Below are positions 7,438-15,806 of a DNA stretch of 64,000 bases, piece by piece. Each line of letters starts with the position of its first letter. Within the stretch, counting starts at the first letter, position 1. This stretch comes from Pedobacter sp. FW305-3-2-15-E-R2A2. GTDB lineage: Bacteria > Bacteroidota > Bacteroidia > Sphingobacteriales > Sphingobacteriaceae. Location: NCBI RefSeq assembly GCF_038446955.1, contig NZ_CP151803.1, positions 6,200,001 to 6,264,000 on the forward strand. Direction: 5' to 3'. The position numbers were made by a program, and so were the translations under genes. A model generated the notes under the pieces. It was not told the DNA's origin and ran no database searches. It was given only the letters and a program-made list of their open reading frames with translations.

Positions 7438-9189
7438 ATGAAGATCATAACCACCAAAGAGTTTGCAAAGGCCACTAAGATAGATAAGTTAGGTGTGCCT
7501 GGCCTGGCCGCCTTACTTATGGAGATGATGAAATTGAATGATATCAACAAGGTTTTTTCCCAGAATGAACATTTTAACGGTTTAGAGTTTGTTGATAAAA
7601 TCCTGGAAACTATTGGTGTAAGTATCGATTTTGATGAGGACGATTTAAAAAGTATTCCAAAGACAGGAGGATTCATCGCGATAGCCAATCACCCTTACGG
7701 TGGAATAGAAGGCCTGGCACTGGTAAAACTGTTATGTACAGTAAGACCGGAGTCCAAGGTAATGGTGAACTTTATCCTTAAAAAGATCCCCAACCTGAGT
7801 GAATTCTTCGTTGCGGTAAATCCCTTCGAAAATGTACAACATACTTCCAGCATCAGCGGACTCAAAGCGACTTTTGACTTGCTTCAAAGCGGCACCCCTA
7901 TCGGGATATTCCCTGCAGGTGAGGTTTCGACCTTCAGCCTGGACAAACAGGAAATCACCGACAGGTTATGGCACCCTGTAGTAGGTAAACTGATTGCACG
8001 AGCAAAACTACCGGTTGTTCCTATTTATTTCCATGGCAACAACGGCGTGCTGTTTAACATCCTTAGTTTCATTCACCCTACCTTAAGAACCGCTAAGCTT
8101 CCCTCAGAATTCCTGAACAAGCAGGGGCTTAAAATTAAGGTCAGAATAGGTAAGCCTATTCATATTGAAGACATCTCGTACAGAAACAACACCAATAAAT
8201 TACTTGATTTCTTACGCGCCCGCACCTATGCATTAGGAACAGGCCTTGATGAGGAAAAGAAATTATTCAACCCCATCAACCTCTTCAAGATCAAGAAAAA
8301 GCCAGAACCTGTTATTGAAGAAACTGAGCGTTCACTGATCGTAGCGGAAATTGAGGACCTGGAGAGCTTCAGGGTATGGCAGGAGAAGAACTATGAGGTA
8401 TACATCACTCCAACTGCCATCATTCCAAATATCCTAAGAGAGATTGGCCGTTTACGCGAAATCACCTTTAGAGAAGTCGGCGAAGGAACGAATAAGAAAA
8501 TCGATCTGGACAATTACGATATCTACTACCACCACTTGTTCATCTGGGACAAGGACCAGCAGAACATTGTAGGTGCCTACCGGATCGGTAAAGGAGATGA
8601 GATTCTAAATACGATGGGCAGAAGAGGTTTTTACCTTTCGGAGCTCTTCAAAATTAAAGAGCCTTTTTATCCTTTGCTGAGAAAAGGAATAGAACTGGGC
8701 AGGTCCTGGATCCGCAAGGAATACCAGCTGAAACCTCTGCCACTCTTTTTACTGTGGAAAGGAATTCTAAAATATTTACTGGACAATCCGCAGTACCGTT
8801 ACATGTTTGGTCCGGTAAGCATCAGTAATAACTTCTCTAAGTTCTCCAAATCACTTATTGTAGATTATATTACCAAGAATCACTTTGACTATGAACTGGC
8901 GGCTTATGTGAAGCCTAAGAACAAATTTAAAGCAGATCTGTCTGCCATAGATAAAAACCTTTTGATTGAAAGCAGCGAGTCTTTAAAAGACTTGGACAGC
9001 TTGATCTCAGATATTGAAAACTCGCATATTAAAATTCCGGTATTGTTAAGACAGTATATGAACCTAAACGCGAAGATCATTTGTTTCAATATAGATCCTA
9101 AGTTCTCCGATTGCCTCGATGGATTCCTGGTGGTGGATATGCAGAATATCCCTTCAGAAATGCTGGAGAAAATTGGTAAGAATTTCTAA
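7438..9189 (+). CDS. olsF: Bifunctional aminolipid acyltransferase, OlsF type
   Basis: A 583-residue fusion. Residues 1-270 form a PlsC-like O-acyltransferase: NHPYGGIEG at 84-92 (a variant HX5E in place of HX4D), FPAGEVST at 158-165 and VVPIYFHGNN at 193-202. Residues about 310-583 form a GNAT-like N-acyltransferase related to OlsB (REITFREVGEG, then the YDIYYHHLFIWD strand). OlsF proteins acylate an amino acid on nitrogen and then esterify the hydroxyl, giving ornithine or related glycine lipids; Bacteroides does this with two separate genes (glsB, glsA). The amino acid used here cannot be read from sequence. Its 3' end faces a predicted small RNA on the other strand (9187-9267). Confidence 0.82.
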   Translation: MKIITTKEFAKATKIDKLGVPGLAALLMEMMKLNDINKVFSQNEHFNGLEFVDKILETIGVSIDFDEDDLKSIPKTGGFIAIANHPYGGIEGLALVKLLCTVRPESKVMVNFILKKIPNLSEFFVAVNPFENVQHTSSISGLKATFDLLQSGTPIGIFPAGEVSTFSLDKQEITDRLWHPVVGKLIARAKLPVVPIYFHGNNGVLFNILSFIHPTLRTAKLPSEFLNKQGLKIKVRIGKPIHIEDISYRNNTNKLLDFLRARTYALGTGLDEEKKLFNPINLFKIKKKPEPVIEETERSLIVAEIEDLESFRVWQEKNYEVYITPTAIIPNILREIGRLREITFREVGEGTNKKIDLDNYDIYYHHLFIWDKDQQNIVGAYRIGKGDEILNTMGRRGFYLSELFKIKEPFYPLLRKGIELGRSWIRKEYQLKPLPLFLLWKGILKYLLDNPQYRYMFGPVSISNNFSKFSKSLIVDYITKNHFDYELAAYVKPKNKFKADLSAIDKNLLIESSESLKDLDSLISDIENSHIKIPVLLRQYMNLNAKIICFNIDPKFSDCLDGFLVVDMQNIPSEMLEKIGKNF

Positions 9190-9225
9190 AAAGCAAAGAG
9201 CCACGACATCCATCGTGGCTCTTTG
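9187..9225. terminator. Strong hairpin terminator, best tail on the minus strand
   Basis: CAAAGAGCCACGA (9194-9206) pairs perfectly with TCGTGGCTCTTTG (9213-9225) around a 6-nt loop. On the minus strand it is followed by CTTTTT (complement of 9188-9193), on the plus strand only by TTATC. It can stop olsF readthrough, but it is a better terminator for transcription from the right. Confidence 0.85.
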
Positions 9226-9267
9226 TTATCAACTAAACCTAAACTTATAAATACTAACCAAATATTT
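9187..9267 (-). ncRNA. Predicted small RNA, about 80 nt, from a phased-repeat promoter
   Basis: A minus-strand promoter with a good -7 box (9274-9281) fires leftward into a stretch that has no open reading frame and reaches an intrinsic terminator with a U tail after about 80 nt. The predicted transcript starts near 9267 and consists of an A/U-rich unpaired 5' part of about 40 nt followed by the terminator hairpin, which is the typical layout of a bacterial regulatory RNA. It overlaps only the stop codon and 3' end of olsF. It has no homologue I recognise. The start point is estimated from the promoter. Confidence 0.5.
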
Positions 9268-9273
9268 ATGACG

Positions 9274-9339
9274 CAAAGGTAATGTCAGTATGTTAAGGGC
9301 TTGTTAATTGTCCATTACGATAAACATTCTTAACATTTA
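9274..9339 (-). promoter_or_regulatory. Promoter with 11-bp phased TTA repeats (array A)
   Basis: CAAAGGTA (9274-9281) reads TACCTTTG on the minus strand, a perfect -7 box. Upstream of it TTA occurs at 9293, 9304, 9315 and 9337, exactly 11 bp apart with one slot missing (9326). The first repeat is 12 bp from the -7 box, the same offset as in the array at 18639. There is no TTG at -33. The pattern suggests activation by an OmpR/PhoB-family regulator. No protein gene lies downstream, only the predicted small RNA. Confidence 0.6.
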
Positions 9340-9365
9340 GCGTTTTGGCCCTACAGGTAGCTACT

Positions 9366-10589
9366 CTAATCCTGCGAGAAATAGAACATTTTAGTCAAAT
9401 CATTAATTGCTGGATTGCTATCAGAAATTATCTTAAGCTGTACCCCTTTTTTTGTAAATCCACCTTCAACGCGAGACGAATAATCTACACTATAAGATCC
9501 ATTATTAGGAATATTTTGAGCAATAAGACCTTTGCTCTGCCCAAACTGCAATAATTCTATTGAAACCGTTCCTGTACTAACCAAACTTGTATTCCACTGT
9601 ATTACTGGAGGGATGTCGTTATTGTATATTACAAAATAACCCACATCATTTATCCATTTATCATATGTGGTATAAGGATACAAGGTTTTGGCTGCAACAA
9701 TATCAAATGTTGAGAATGATGACCAGTTGGGCACACCAGAAAAAGCACTTGCGGAATTCATAATTGACGAAGCATCCGAAGAGGGGGTTCCAGGTATAAG
9801 AACACTACCATATGGAAGCTGTGATTCCCCATCACTGCTCCAGTTAGTATGCCTGAATCCTAAACAGTGACCAAGCTCATGAGTTAGTAAAAAGACCTTT
9901 TGTGATTCAGATAAAGAAGCTGTTAAACTCGTTGTATTAATACGAATTCTGTAACCTGCTGAAAAATCACTATTCGGGAATTCTGCAGCAGCGTATGCTG
10001 GCAGGCCATCAATTCCGGCGACAATAGTAATAGAATTTTCAGCATTTAAGGGGGCTGGTTGATAGTCGTTATAAAAGCTAATTTTACAATCAGGAATATT
10101 CTCCCAGTTTTTCAATGCTGTAATCCATGCCGATCCCCATAAAGAATTAAAGCCGGAGGGATAATCATAATAGACCCTTATATTTTCAACTTTTATAGAG
10201 GAAATATAATTTGTTGACCGCCATTGTGATAGTTGATTTCCTTGCAAAACCGACAACTTTCCTTTTGCTCCAGTACTTGAAGAACTGGCCTCTGGCAATA
10301 CTATCGAATTGTTTTTCGATATAAAATAGTCATTAACTTTATTAATGTCGGTTTTGTGTTTCTTAAACAACATATCTCCTTCCACTAAATAATACTCAGC
10401 GCTTTCTTTAATGTGTTCAGCTTTAATGCCATTCATAAGTAAGGCATTATAGAGCTTTTCATCTTTTTGAGGATTATTGGCGTTTGGATCAGCTGATTCT
10501 TTTTTACAAGAAGAGGTGATTAAGACTGAAAGTAAGATCAGATAGAATAATTTCCCATAGGAGAAATTATTAGATTTTAGGTTTTTCAT
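9366..10589 (-). CDS. Secreted lipoprotein zinc metalloprotease (M57-like)
   Basis: A 407-residue lipoprotein when started at the internal ATG at 10589, which places a proper signal peptide (YLILLSVLITSSC) with lipobox Cys28; the longer frame would add 15 residues that spoil it. The zinc site HELGHCLGFRH is at residues 237-247 (His237, His241, His247; Glu238 catalytic) and a Met-turn SIMNSA follows at about 275-280. This matches metzincin-like peptidases of the M57 type found in Bacteroidetes. The C-terminal ~100 residues look like a beta-sandwich. It probably acts at the cell surface; its substrate is unknown. It is read in the same direction as the downstream array A but ends before it. Confidence 0.8.
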   Translation of the reverse strand: MKNLKSNNFSYGKLFYLILLSVLITSSCKKESADPNANNPQKDEKLYNALLMNGIKAEHIKESAEYYLVEGDMLFKKHKTDINKVNDYFISKNNSIVLPEASSSSTGAKGKLSVLQGNQLSQWRSTNYISSIKVENIRVYYDYPSGFNSLWGSAWITALKNWENIPDCKISFYNDYQPAPLNAENSITIVAGIDGLPAYAAAEFPNSDFSAGYRIRINTTSLTASLSESQKVFLLTHELGHCLGFRHTNWSSDGESQLPYGSVLIPGTPSSDASSIMNSASAFSGVPNWSSFSTFDIVAAKTLYPYTTYDKWINDVGYFVIYNNDIPPVIQWNTSLVSTGTVSIELLQFGQSKGLIAQNIPNNGSYSVDYSSRVEGGFTKKGVQLKIISDSNPAINDLTKMFYFSQD

Positions 10590-10660
10590 AGCGTTAATTT
10601 TACTAAAAATAACACTACACCATAAACAATACATTAATTAAATATTAATTAATGCCTCAA

Positions 10661-10699
10661 AAAAATAATGGATCCGATAAACATCAGATCCATTATTTT
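10661..10699 (-). terminator. Terminator of the first TonB receptor gene
   Basis: AAATAATGGATC (10663-10674) pairs with GATCCATTATTT (10687-10698); the loop has a further GAT/ATC pairing. On the minus strand seven T follow. It lies 60 bp after the receptor stop codon at 10759. Confidence 0.85.
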
Positions 10700-10758
10700 A
10701 AAAACTCAGTAATTTACCTTTTATTATCCGCTTTTTATCATTCAAAAAAAACAGGCCT

Positions 10759-13700
10759 TTAGAAACTATATCTTAAACCAAACTGCATCTGATATCTAGA
10801 GGCAAAGAAATCCTTTGAATAAGTACTTGTATTGTTCTGGTCGAAGGTATATGTTGGATAAGTACTTGCAGAACCTGCAGCTCCCGGCTTCAACCCTACA
10901 CTAGCCATAGAGTTGTAAGTATTAGGAGAAAAATACTGCACTCCCCAATTTTTATTCAACAAATTGGTCAGGTTAACAATATCATAGGTAAAAGTCAAGG
11001 TATGCTTACGGCTTCCATTCTCTGAAACAATCAGGTCCTGAGAGAAGCGAAAATCTGCCTGAACATTCCAAGGTGTACGAGCTCCGTTACGCTCAGTGAA
11101 ATTACCTCTTCTTGTTTTTAGATACCGATCTCCATCGATGAATGCATCAAATGCTGCTGCCTGTTTTATCCCTTCGGGAGTTTTCGCAAAGAACTGAGGT
11201 GTTTCTCCAGCTTTCGGAACATATACCAGACTCACATTTTGCCCTGTGCCATTGATGGTGGTGTTCAGGAAGCCATAAGAATAAGGAGATCCTGATTGTG
11301 CACTGAAGAACAGGGAAAAGTTGGCGATATATCTATTGTTCTGATCCCAGGCATGTTTAAAGTTCACCGTAGATACAATCCTGTTTCTGATATCAAAATT
11401 AGAATATGCAAGCCCCGGGTTATTCGGATTTAAAGACTGGTTCAACTGCCAGTTAGACTCCATAGAATTCCTGATTCCATTGGTCAAATCCTTAGATTGT
11501 CCGTAGGTATAAGCAGCCATCACATCCAGCCCAAAAGGAAATGATTTACTCACTTGTCCGGTCAAACTATAACGATACCCCTGACTGGTATTAGACAACA
11601 AATAAGCATTACTATATTTTGAGTTGATCTTATTGTTGGTATTCGGGTAAATAGGTTGTTGTTTTTCCGTATCATATACATAATAAGTCGGATTGTCCGT
11701 AAAATTCACCTGTTGGAATTTCAGGTCATGAATTACCTTAGTATAAATCCCTTCTACTGTAAATTTCCATTGATCATCTGTTTTATAGTCGAATGCCAGA
11801 CTGGTCCGCCAGGTTTTAGGCATTTTAAAGTTGTTATCGATTAAGTCGACCTGTGTAGCACCATTGGCATCATTCACATTGACCCCTTGTTTTGAAACAT
11901 AGCCGGCTTCTCCGTTACCATTGAGTGCATCCCTAATTGGATCGCTACCCGCTACCTGTGAAACAAGTGGTGGCTTGGCGGGATCATAGTTATACTTTTT
12001 ATCAAAAGCCCCATAAGTGACTCCATTGTTGTAATAAGCATAACCTAACCAGGCAAAGGGAACTCTTCCTGTGAATAAACCACTTCCTCCCCTTAGCACC
12101 ATTGTTTGATCGCCATTAATGTCATAGTTAAACCCAATTCTCGGGGATACCTGAACCTGACCTAAGAAGTCATTCTTAATGTTTTTTGGTAATGTATAGT
12201 TAAAAGTATTGCCATAATTTGGATCAACAGGTGCATTAGTCGTCTTGTCACTTAAGGGCTGTTTATTCGTCAAATCAGCAAGGTCAAACCGAACACCGTA
12301 AGTCAGCTTGAAACGGTCAGTCAACTGAAACTGATCTTCTCCGTATAAACTGTACATATTCAATTTAAATTCTGCAGGAGGATTATTTAAAATATTATCC
12401 CTTGTATTGTCGGCATAATTGTAATTCGTCCGTACACGACTTGGAAGGTTATTTAAGAAATCGTTCACACTCCCATAAGCCACACGACCATTCCAGGCAT
12501 TTACAAAACCGTAAGTAATGTTATAAAGCTCATTATGCGTACCAAAAGTAAAAGTATGCTTCCCCTTAGTAAAGGTAAAGTTGTCCGTAAACTCGAAAGT
12601 CTTTTGTTTCATATTAAAGATACTCGCCTCCCGGTCTGTTCCGAGAAAAATCGTTCCTCCACGGGAACTAATTTCAATCTGTGGCAAGGCAGGATTACTT
12701 GTGGGGTCTCTAAAATCATGAATACTGGAATAGCCAATCACCAGGCTATTAGAAGCCGTATTGGAAAGTCCGCTTTTTAGTTCGGCAACAGTAGAATTCT
12801 GGTTATTTGTTTGTTTAAAATCAATTCCACCAAACCTGAAGTTGGCCTGATCGCGCTCCAGATTTGTTGCGGTAGACTTTATTGTGTTATTTCGGATCGT
12901 CAATTGGTTATGATCATCGATATTCCAATCCAGGCGGTTAAAGAACTTATTTGATTTAGCATAAATGTTATAATCCCCTGACGAGCCCGGATCAATACCA
13001 TATTTATTGATCATGTTATTTGTAATTGCAGTCGCTTCATCAGCGGTGATGATCTTCATATCTTTGGACCCTGCACCTAAAATTACCGGATCTTGCCGGC
13101 GGGTAAGCTCTTCATTCGTAAAAAAGAACAACTTATCTTTGATGATGGGAAAGCCAAGCCTTACTCCTGTTTGATAATCATGAAACGATGAAGGTTCTTT
13201 AGAATTGTCGCCAATCTTGTTCCTGCCTATCAGCGCTGCGTTACGTCCATATCCATATACCGAACCTGTAACCTCATTAGTTCCTGATCGTGTAACGGCA
13301 TTCACACTGCCACCCGTAAAGTTGCCAATCTTCACATCGTATGGTGCCAGCAGAACCTGTACATCCTGAATAGCATCTAAAGAAACAGGATTAGTTCTGG
13401 TACTACTTCCAGGCATGCCTGAACTACCACTTTGTCCACCTAAGGAAGGACTAAAACCGATTGCATCATTATTGATTGCTCCATCTATCGTTACGTTATT
13501 ATACCGGAAGTTCGTTCCTACAAAGGAATTGTCTTTGCTTCCCTGTGGCGTTAAACGGGTCAGGTCTGTCAGGCTTCTGCTTACGGTCGGAAGGGTCTTA
13601 ATTTGCTCCTCCCCGATCTTTGTACCTGTTCCAGTCTTCTGTCCTCCCCGTGTACCCGAAACGATGACTTCGCTGAGCAACTGACCTTCATCAGCCAATA

Positions 13701-14034
13701 CAAAATCCTGTCGCTGATCTACTCCAAGATTTAGACTGGCCTGAATCCTTTCCTGTTTACTATATCCAATATAACTTACTGTAATTTTGTAAGGTCCACC
13801 CGGGTTTAAGTTATTTACCCGATAAGATCCATCGCCGCCTGTTACCACACCATATTTAGTACCGGTGGGTTGGTGTACAATCAATACACTTGCGCCAGGA
13901 ATCCCTTCCCCTTTGGCATCCCTAATCTTTCCGCTAATGCTTGAGGTGGTTACCTGTGCCATGGAATCAGCTCCTATAAAGAGTAGCAATACCATAAGCA
14001 AGTACGAGCAATAATTGTTGAGTTGTTTTTTCAT
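10759..14034 (-). CDS. TonB-dependent receptor with carboxypeptidase-like N-terminal domain (Oar type)
   Basis: A 1091-residue outer-membrane receptor when started at the ATG at 14034, which has AGGGA 4 nt upstream and leads straight into a signal peptide (LLMVLLLFIGADSMAQ). The frame's first Met, 8 codons earlier, is less likely. Residues about 28-110 form a carboxypeptidase-regulatory-like domain (SGKIRDAKGEGIPGASV), followed by a plug domain (VTIDGAINNDAIG, GGSVNAVTRSG) and a long beta-barrel ending in MQFGLRYSF with a terminal aromatic. The plug style is that of Oar-like receptors, whose substrates are mostly unknown. The gene is alone, with a phased-repeat promoter upstream (14056-14149) and its own terminator. 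Confidence 0.88.
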   Translation of the reverse strand: MKKQLNNYCSYLLMVLLLFIGADSMAQVTTSSISGKIRDAKGEGIPGASVLIVHQPTGTKYGVVTGGDGSYRVNNLNPGGPYKITVSYIGYSKQERIQASLNLGVDQRQDFVLADEGQLLSEVIVSGTRGGQKTGTGTKIGEEQIKTLPTVSRSLTDLTRLTPQGSKDNSFVGTNFRYNNVTIDGAINNDAIGFSPSLGGQSGSSGMPGSSTRTNPVSLDAIQDVQVLLAPYDVKIGNFTGGSVNAVTRSGTNEVTGSVYGYGRNAALIGRNKIGDNSKEPSSFHDYQTGVRLGFPIIKDKLFFFTNEELTRRQDPVILGAGSKDMKIITADEATAITNNMINKYGIDPGSSGDYNIYAKSNKFFNRLDWNIDDHNQLTIRNNTIKSTATNLERDQANFRFGGIDFKQTNNQNSTVAELKSGLSNTASNSLVIGYSSIHDFRDPTSNPALPQIEISSRGGTIFLGTDREASIFNMKQKTFEFTDNFTFTKGKHTFTFGTHNELYNITYGFVNAWNGRVAYGSVNDFLNNLPSRVRTNYNYADNTRDNILNNPPAEFKLNMYSLYGEDQFQLTDRFKLTYGVRFDLADLTNKQPLSDKTTNAPVDPNYGNTFNYTLPKNIKNDFLGQVQVSPRIGFNYDINGDQTMVLRGGSGLFTGRVPFAWLGYAYYNNGVTYGAFDKKYNYDPAKPPLVSQVAGSDPIRDALNGNGEAGYVSKQGVNVNDANGATQVDLIDNNFKMPKTWRTSLAFDYKTDDQWKFTVEGIYTKVIHDLKFQQVNFTDNPTYYVYDTEKQQPIYPNTNNKINSKYSNAYLLSNTSQGYRYSLTGQVSKSFPFGLDVMAAYTYGQSKDLTNGIRNSMESNWQLNQSLNPNNPGLAYSNFDIRNRIVSTVNFKHAWDQNNRYIANFSLFFSAQSGSPYSYGFLNTTINGTGQNVSLVYVPKAGETPQFFAKTPEGIKQAAAFDAFIDGDRYLKTRRGNFTERNGARTPWNVQADFRFSQDLIVSENGSRKHTLTFTYDIVNLTNLLNKNWGVQYFSPNTYNSMASVGLKPGAAGSASTYPTYTFDQNNTSTYSKDFFASRYQMQFGLRYSF

Positions 14035-14055
14035 TTGTTCCCTATAATTTTTATT

Positions 14056-14149
14056 CAAAACTATAGCAGCAAAATGAAGTTAATATTAAATTAACATGAA
14101 TACCATATGGAATTAATATGGGATTAAAACCAGATTAAAACGGGATTAA
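14056..14149 (-). promoter_or_regulatory. Promoter with 11-bp phased TTAA repeats (array B)
   Basis: On the plus strand TTAA begins at 14080, 14091, 14113, 14124, 14135 and 14146: six of seven slots spaced exactly 11 bp, one slot (14102) degenerate. CAAAACTA (14056-14063) gives a minus-strand -7 box TAGTTTTG 22 bp before the receptor start codon. The nearest repeat is 17 bp from the -7 box and covers the -33 region. Eleven-base-pair direct repeats are the usual target of OmpR/PhoB-type winged-helix regulators. Confidence 0.7.
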
Positions 14150-14290
14150 AATCCGGCTCCCCATATTCATTTTAGCCGACGAAAAAAAAAGGCCGACAAG
14201 TAAAAAAAGTAAAACCTCTGTGCATCAGGTTAATCTGATGTTATGATTATGTTAAGCGTTAAAAACAAATCCCAATAAAATGCAGAAAGC

Positions 14291-14348
14291 TATATATAAC
14301 AGAAAAAGCCGGTAAGCTATAGCTTACCGGCTTTTTCTGTTATATATA
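14291..14348. terminator. 58-bp perfect palindrome without spacer (terminator)
   Basis: The 29 bases 14291-14319 are followed immediately by their exact reverse complement (14320-14348), centre GCTATAGC. It starts 8 bp after the stop codon of the lipoprotein gene. The stem contains AGAAAAAGCCGG and its complement, so either strand yields a G+C-rich hairpin followed by a T-rich tail (CTTTTTCTGTTAT). It should terminate in both directions. The remainder of the gap 14059-14290 holds array B and no gene. Confidence 0.85.
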
Positions 14349-14355
14349 AATGTAA

Positions 14356-15693
14356 TTAGTATTTTGTGTTCTGAGCATCCCAGTTAGTCCAACCTTTAGT
14401 CCAGTCAGTATTACCAAAAGCACCACGGTAAGTAACTGCAGTAGCACCAGTTGTAGCTGCCCATGTTCCGCTCAATGCCGGTGAACCAGCAGCAGGTAAG
14501 AAATCAGGAGCAGTCAATGAGAACGGGTTAGTTAATTTAACACTTGTATTTCCATCAGCAAAAACAACGCCTCCATCCAATAATACTTTAGCCTGCATGT
14601 CAGCAGCAGTAAGAATCAATGCATTAGCATTTGTAAGGAAAGGAGCTGTATAAGCAGCTACGATGTTATTTTTAAACTGTGAATCGCCATTTTTGTAAAA
14701 AGTCGCTGATTTATCCGATTCGATATTTAATCCTCCTTTTTGCGCTCCAAGAATGATGGAGTTGTTAAAGATAAACTTAGCACCTCTTCTCCAACGGTTT
14801 CCATAGGCATGTCTTGCAGCAGTGTTGGCAGCATTATTAGGACCAACTAAGGTAAGGTTAGATAATCTAGGCATGGTGATAGGGGCAGCATCTGTACCAT
14901 CTTTATCATTATCACACTCGATACCATTACCATCATCAGCAGCATCAACAAATTTCGGGTCTCTGATTGAAACAGCAAACTGCACGCTACCATTGAATCC
15001 AAAATCAAAATCGAAATCATCATCCGCAGTACCATAAGCAACTAAATTTTTGCAATTAACAGTACCACCAAAGAATTCGAAAGCATCATCGTTAGCATAA
15101 ACTGTTTGAACATTTTCGATGATGGTCTTGTTACCAACTGCATAAAATGTTAAAGCGTTTATTTCACTATCATTAACACCGATACCAGCGTATTCAATAC
15201 GTACATATCTCAATGTTCCTGAGTTATCATCATCAATTTTATCTGTACCATAAGTAAGCGCTACTCCACCTTCTACAGGCACAGGAGTTGTTCTGTTTGT
15301 CGTTGCGCGACCTACTAAGATAATTCCACCCCAATCACCCGGAGTTCTGCTACCTGCCTCTTTACCGGAAGTAAAAACGATAGGTTTAGCGGCAGTACCA
15401 TCAGCCATTAGCTTGGCGCCCTTGTCGATTACAAGCGCTGCTTTAGTTCCTACTTTTGCTCTGATCACCGTACCTGGTTCAACAGTTAAGATTGCACCGC
15501 TTCTTACAAATACAGTTCCATCTAATATCCATTGTCTATCTGATGTTAAGGTCTTGCTGGCTGTGATATCACCTGTGATTGATTCAGGAGTTTTTGCAGG
15601 TAATTCGCCATTATCATTATTATCAGATTTTCTGCAGGATGCAAAAGCCATTGCTGCTGCTAAAAAAAGAATTGACAGTCTTTGTGTTTTCAT
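14356..15693 (-). CDS. Outer-surface lipoprotein, repeat-rich, partner of the TonB receptor
   Basis: A 445-residue lipoprotein starting at the ATG at 15693 (10 codons inside the longest frame), which gives a clean signal peptide and lipobox MAFASC with Cys20. The body has short strand-turn repeats typical of a right-handed beta-helix or similar stacked fold (TVFVRSGAILTVEPGTVI, GAKLMADGTAAKPIVF) and Asp-rich loops (TADDDFDFDF, CDNDKDGTDAAP) that could bind calcium. Relatives in Bacteroidetes are sometimes labelled multidrug transporter, which nothing here supports. It follows the second TonB receptor by 113 bp and has its own phased-repeat promoter, so the two probably act together in uptake at the outer membrane. 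Confidence 0.7.
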   Translation of the reverse strand: MKTQRLSILFLAAAMAFASCRKSDNNDNGELPAKTPESITGDITASKTLTSDRQWILDGTVFVRSGAILTVEPGTVIRAKVGTKAALVIDKGAKLMADGTAAKPIVFTSGKEAGSRTPGDWGGIILVGRATTNRTTPVPVEGGVALTYGTDKIDDDNSGTLRYVRIEYAGIGVNDSEINALTFYAVGNKTIIENVQTVYANDDAFEFFGGTVNCKNLVAYGTADDDFDFDFGFNGSVQFAVSIRDPKFVDAADDGNGIECDNDKDGTDAAPITMPRLSNLTLVGPNNAANTAARHAYGNRWRRGAKFIFNNSIILGAQKGGLNIESDKSATFYKNGDSQFKNNIVAAYTAPFLTNANALILTAADMQAKVLLDGGVVFADGNTSVKLTNPFSLTAPDFLPAAGSPALSGTWAATTGATAVTYRGAFGNTDWTKGWTNWDAQNTKY

Positions 15694-15720
15694 TGTCTTG
15701 TTTGCTATATAAGTTTTGTT

Positions 15721-15797
15721 CAAAAATATCAGCTTAACATTGCCAATAGATTAAGCTATGTTTAAGATTTGATGATCAATACATTACCTGAATGTTA
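15721..15797 (-). promoter_or_regulatory. Promoter with 11-bp phased TTA repeats (array C)
   Basis: CAAAAATA (15721-15728) is TATTTTTG on the minus strand, a -7 box 28 bp before the lipoprotein start. TTA occurs at 15751, 15762, 15784 and 15795, in one 11-bp register with a missing slot at 15773 and a degenerate TTG at 15740, which is 12 bp from the -7 box as in arrays A and D. It lies between the receptor stop and the lipoprotein start and would allow separate induction of the lipoprotein. Confidence 0.6.
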
Positions 15798-15806
15798 ACA
15801 GGTCGA

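Noticed and set aside
10594..10651. TTA copies upstream of the M57-like gene, some 11 bp apart
   Set aside because: The region is a run of ATTAAT repeats in several registers and lacks a -7 box, so the spacing is not meaningful.
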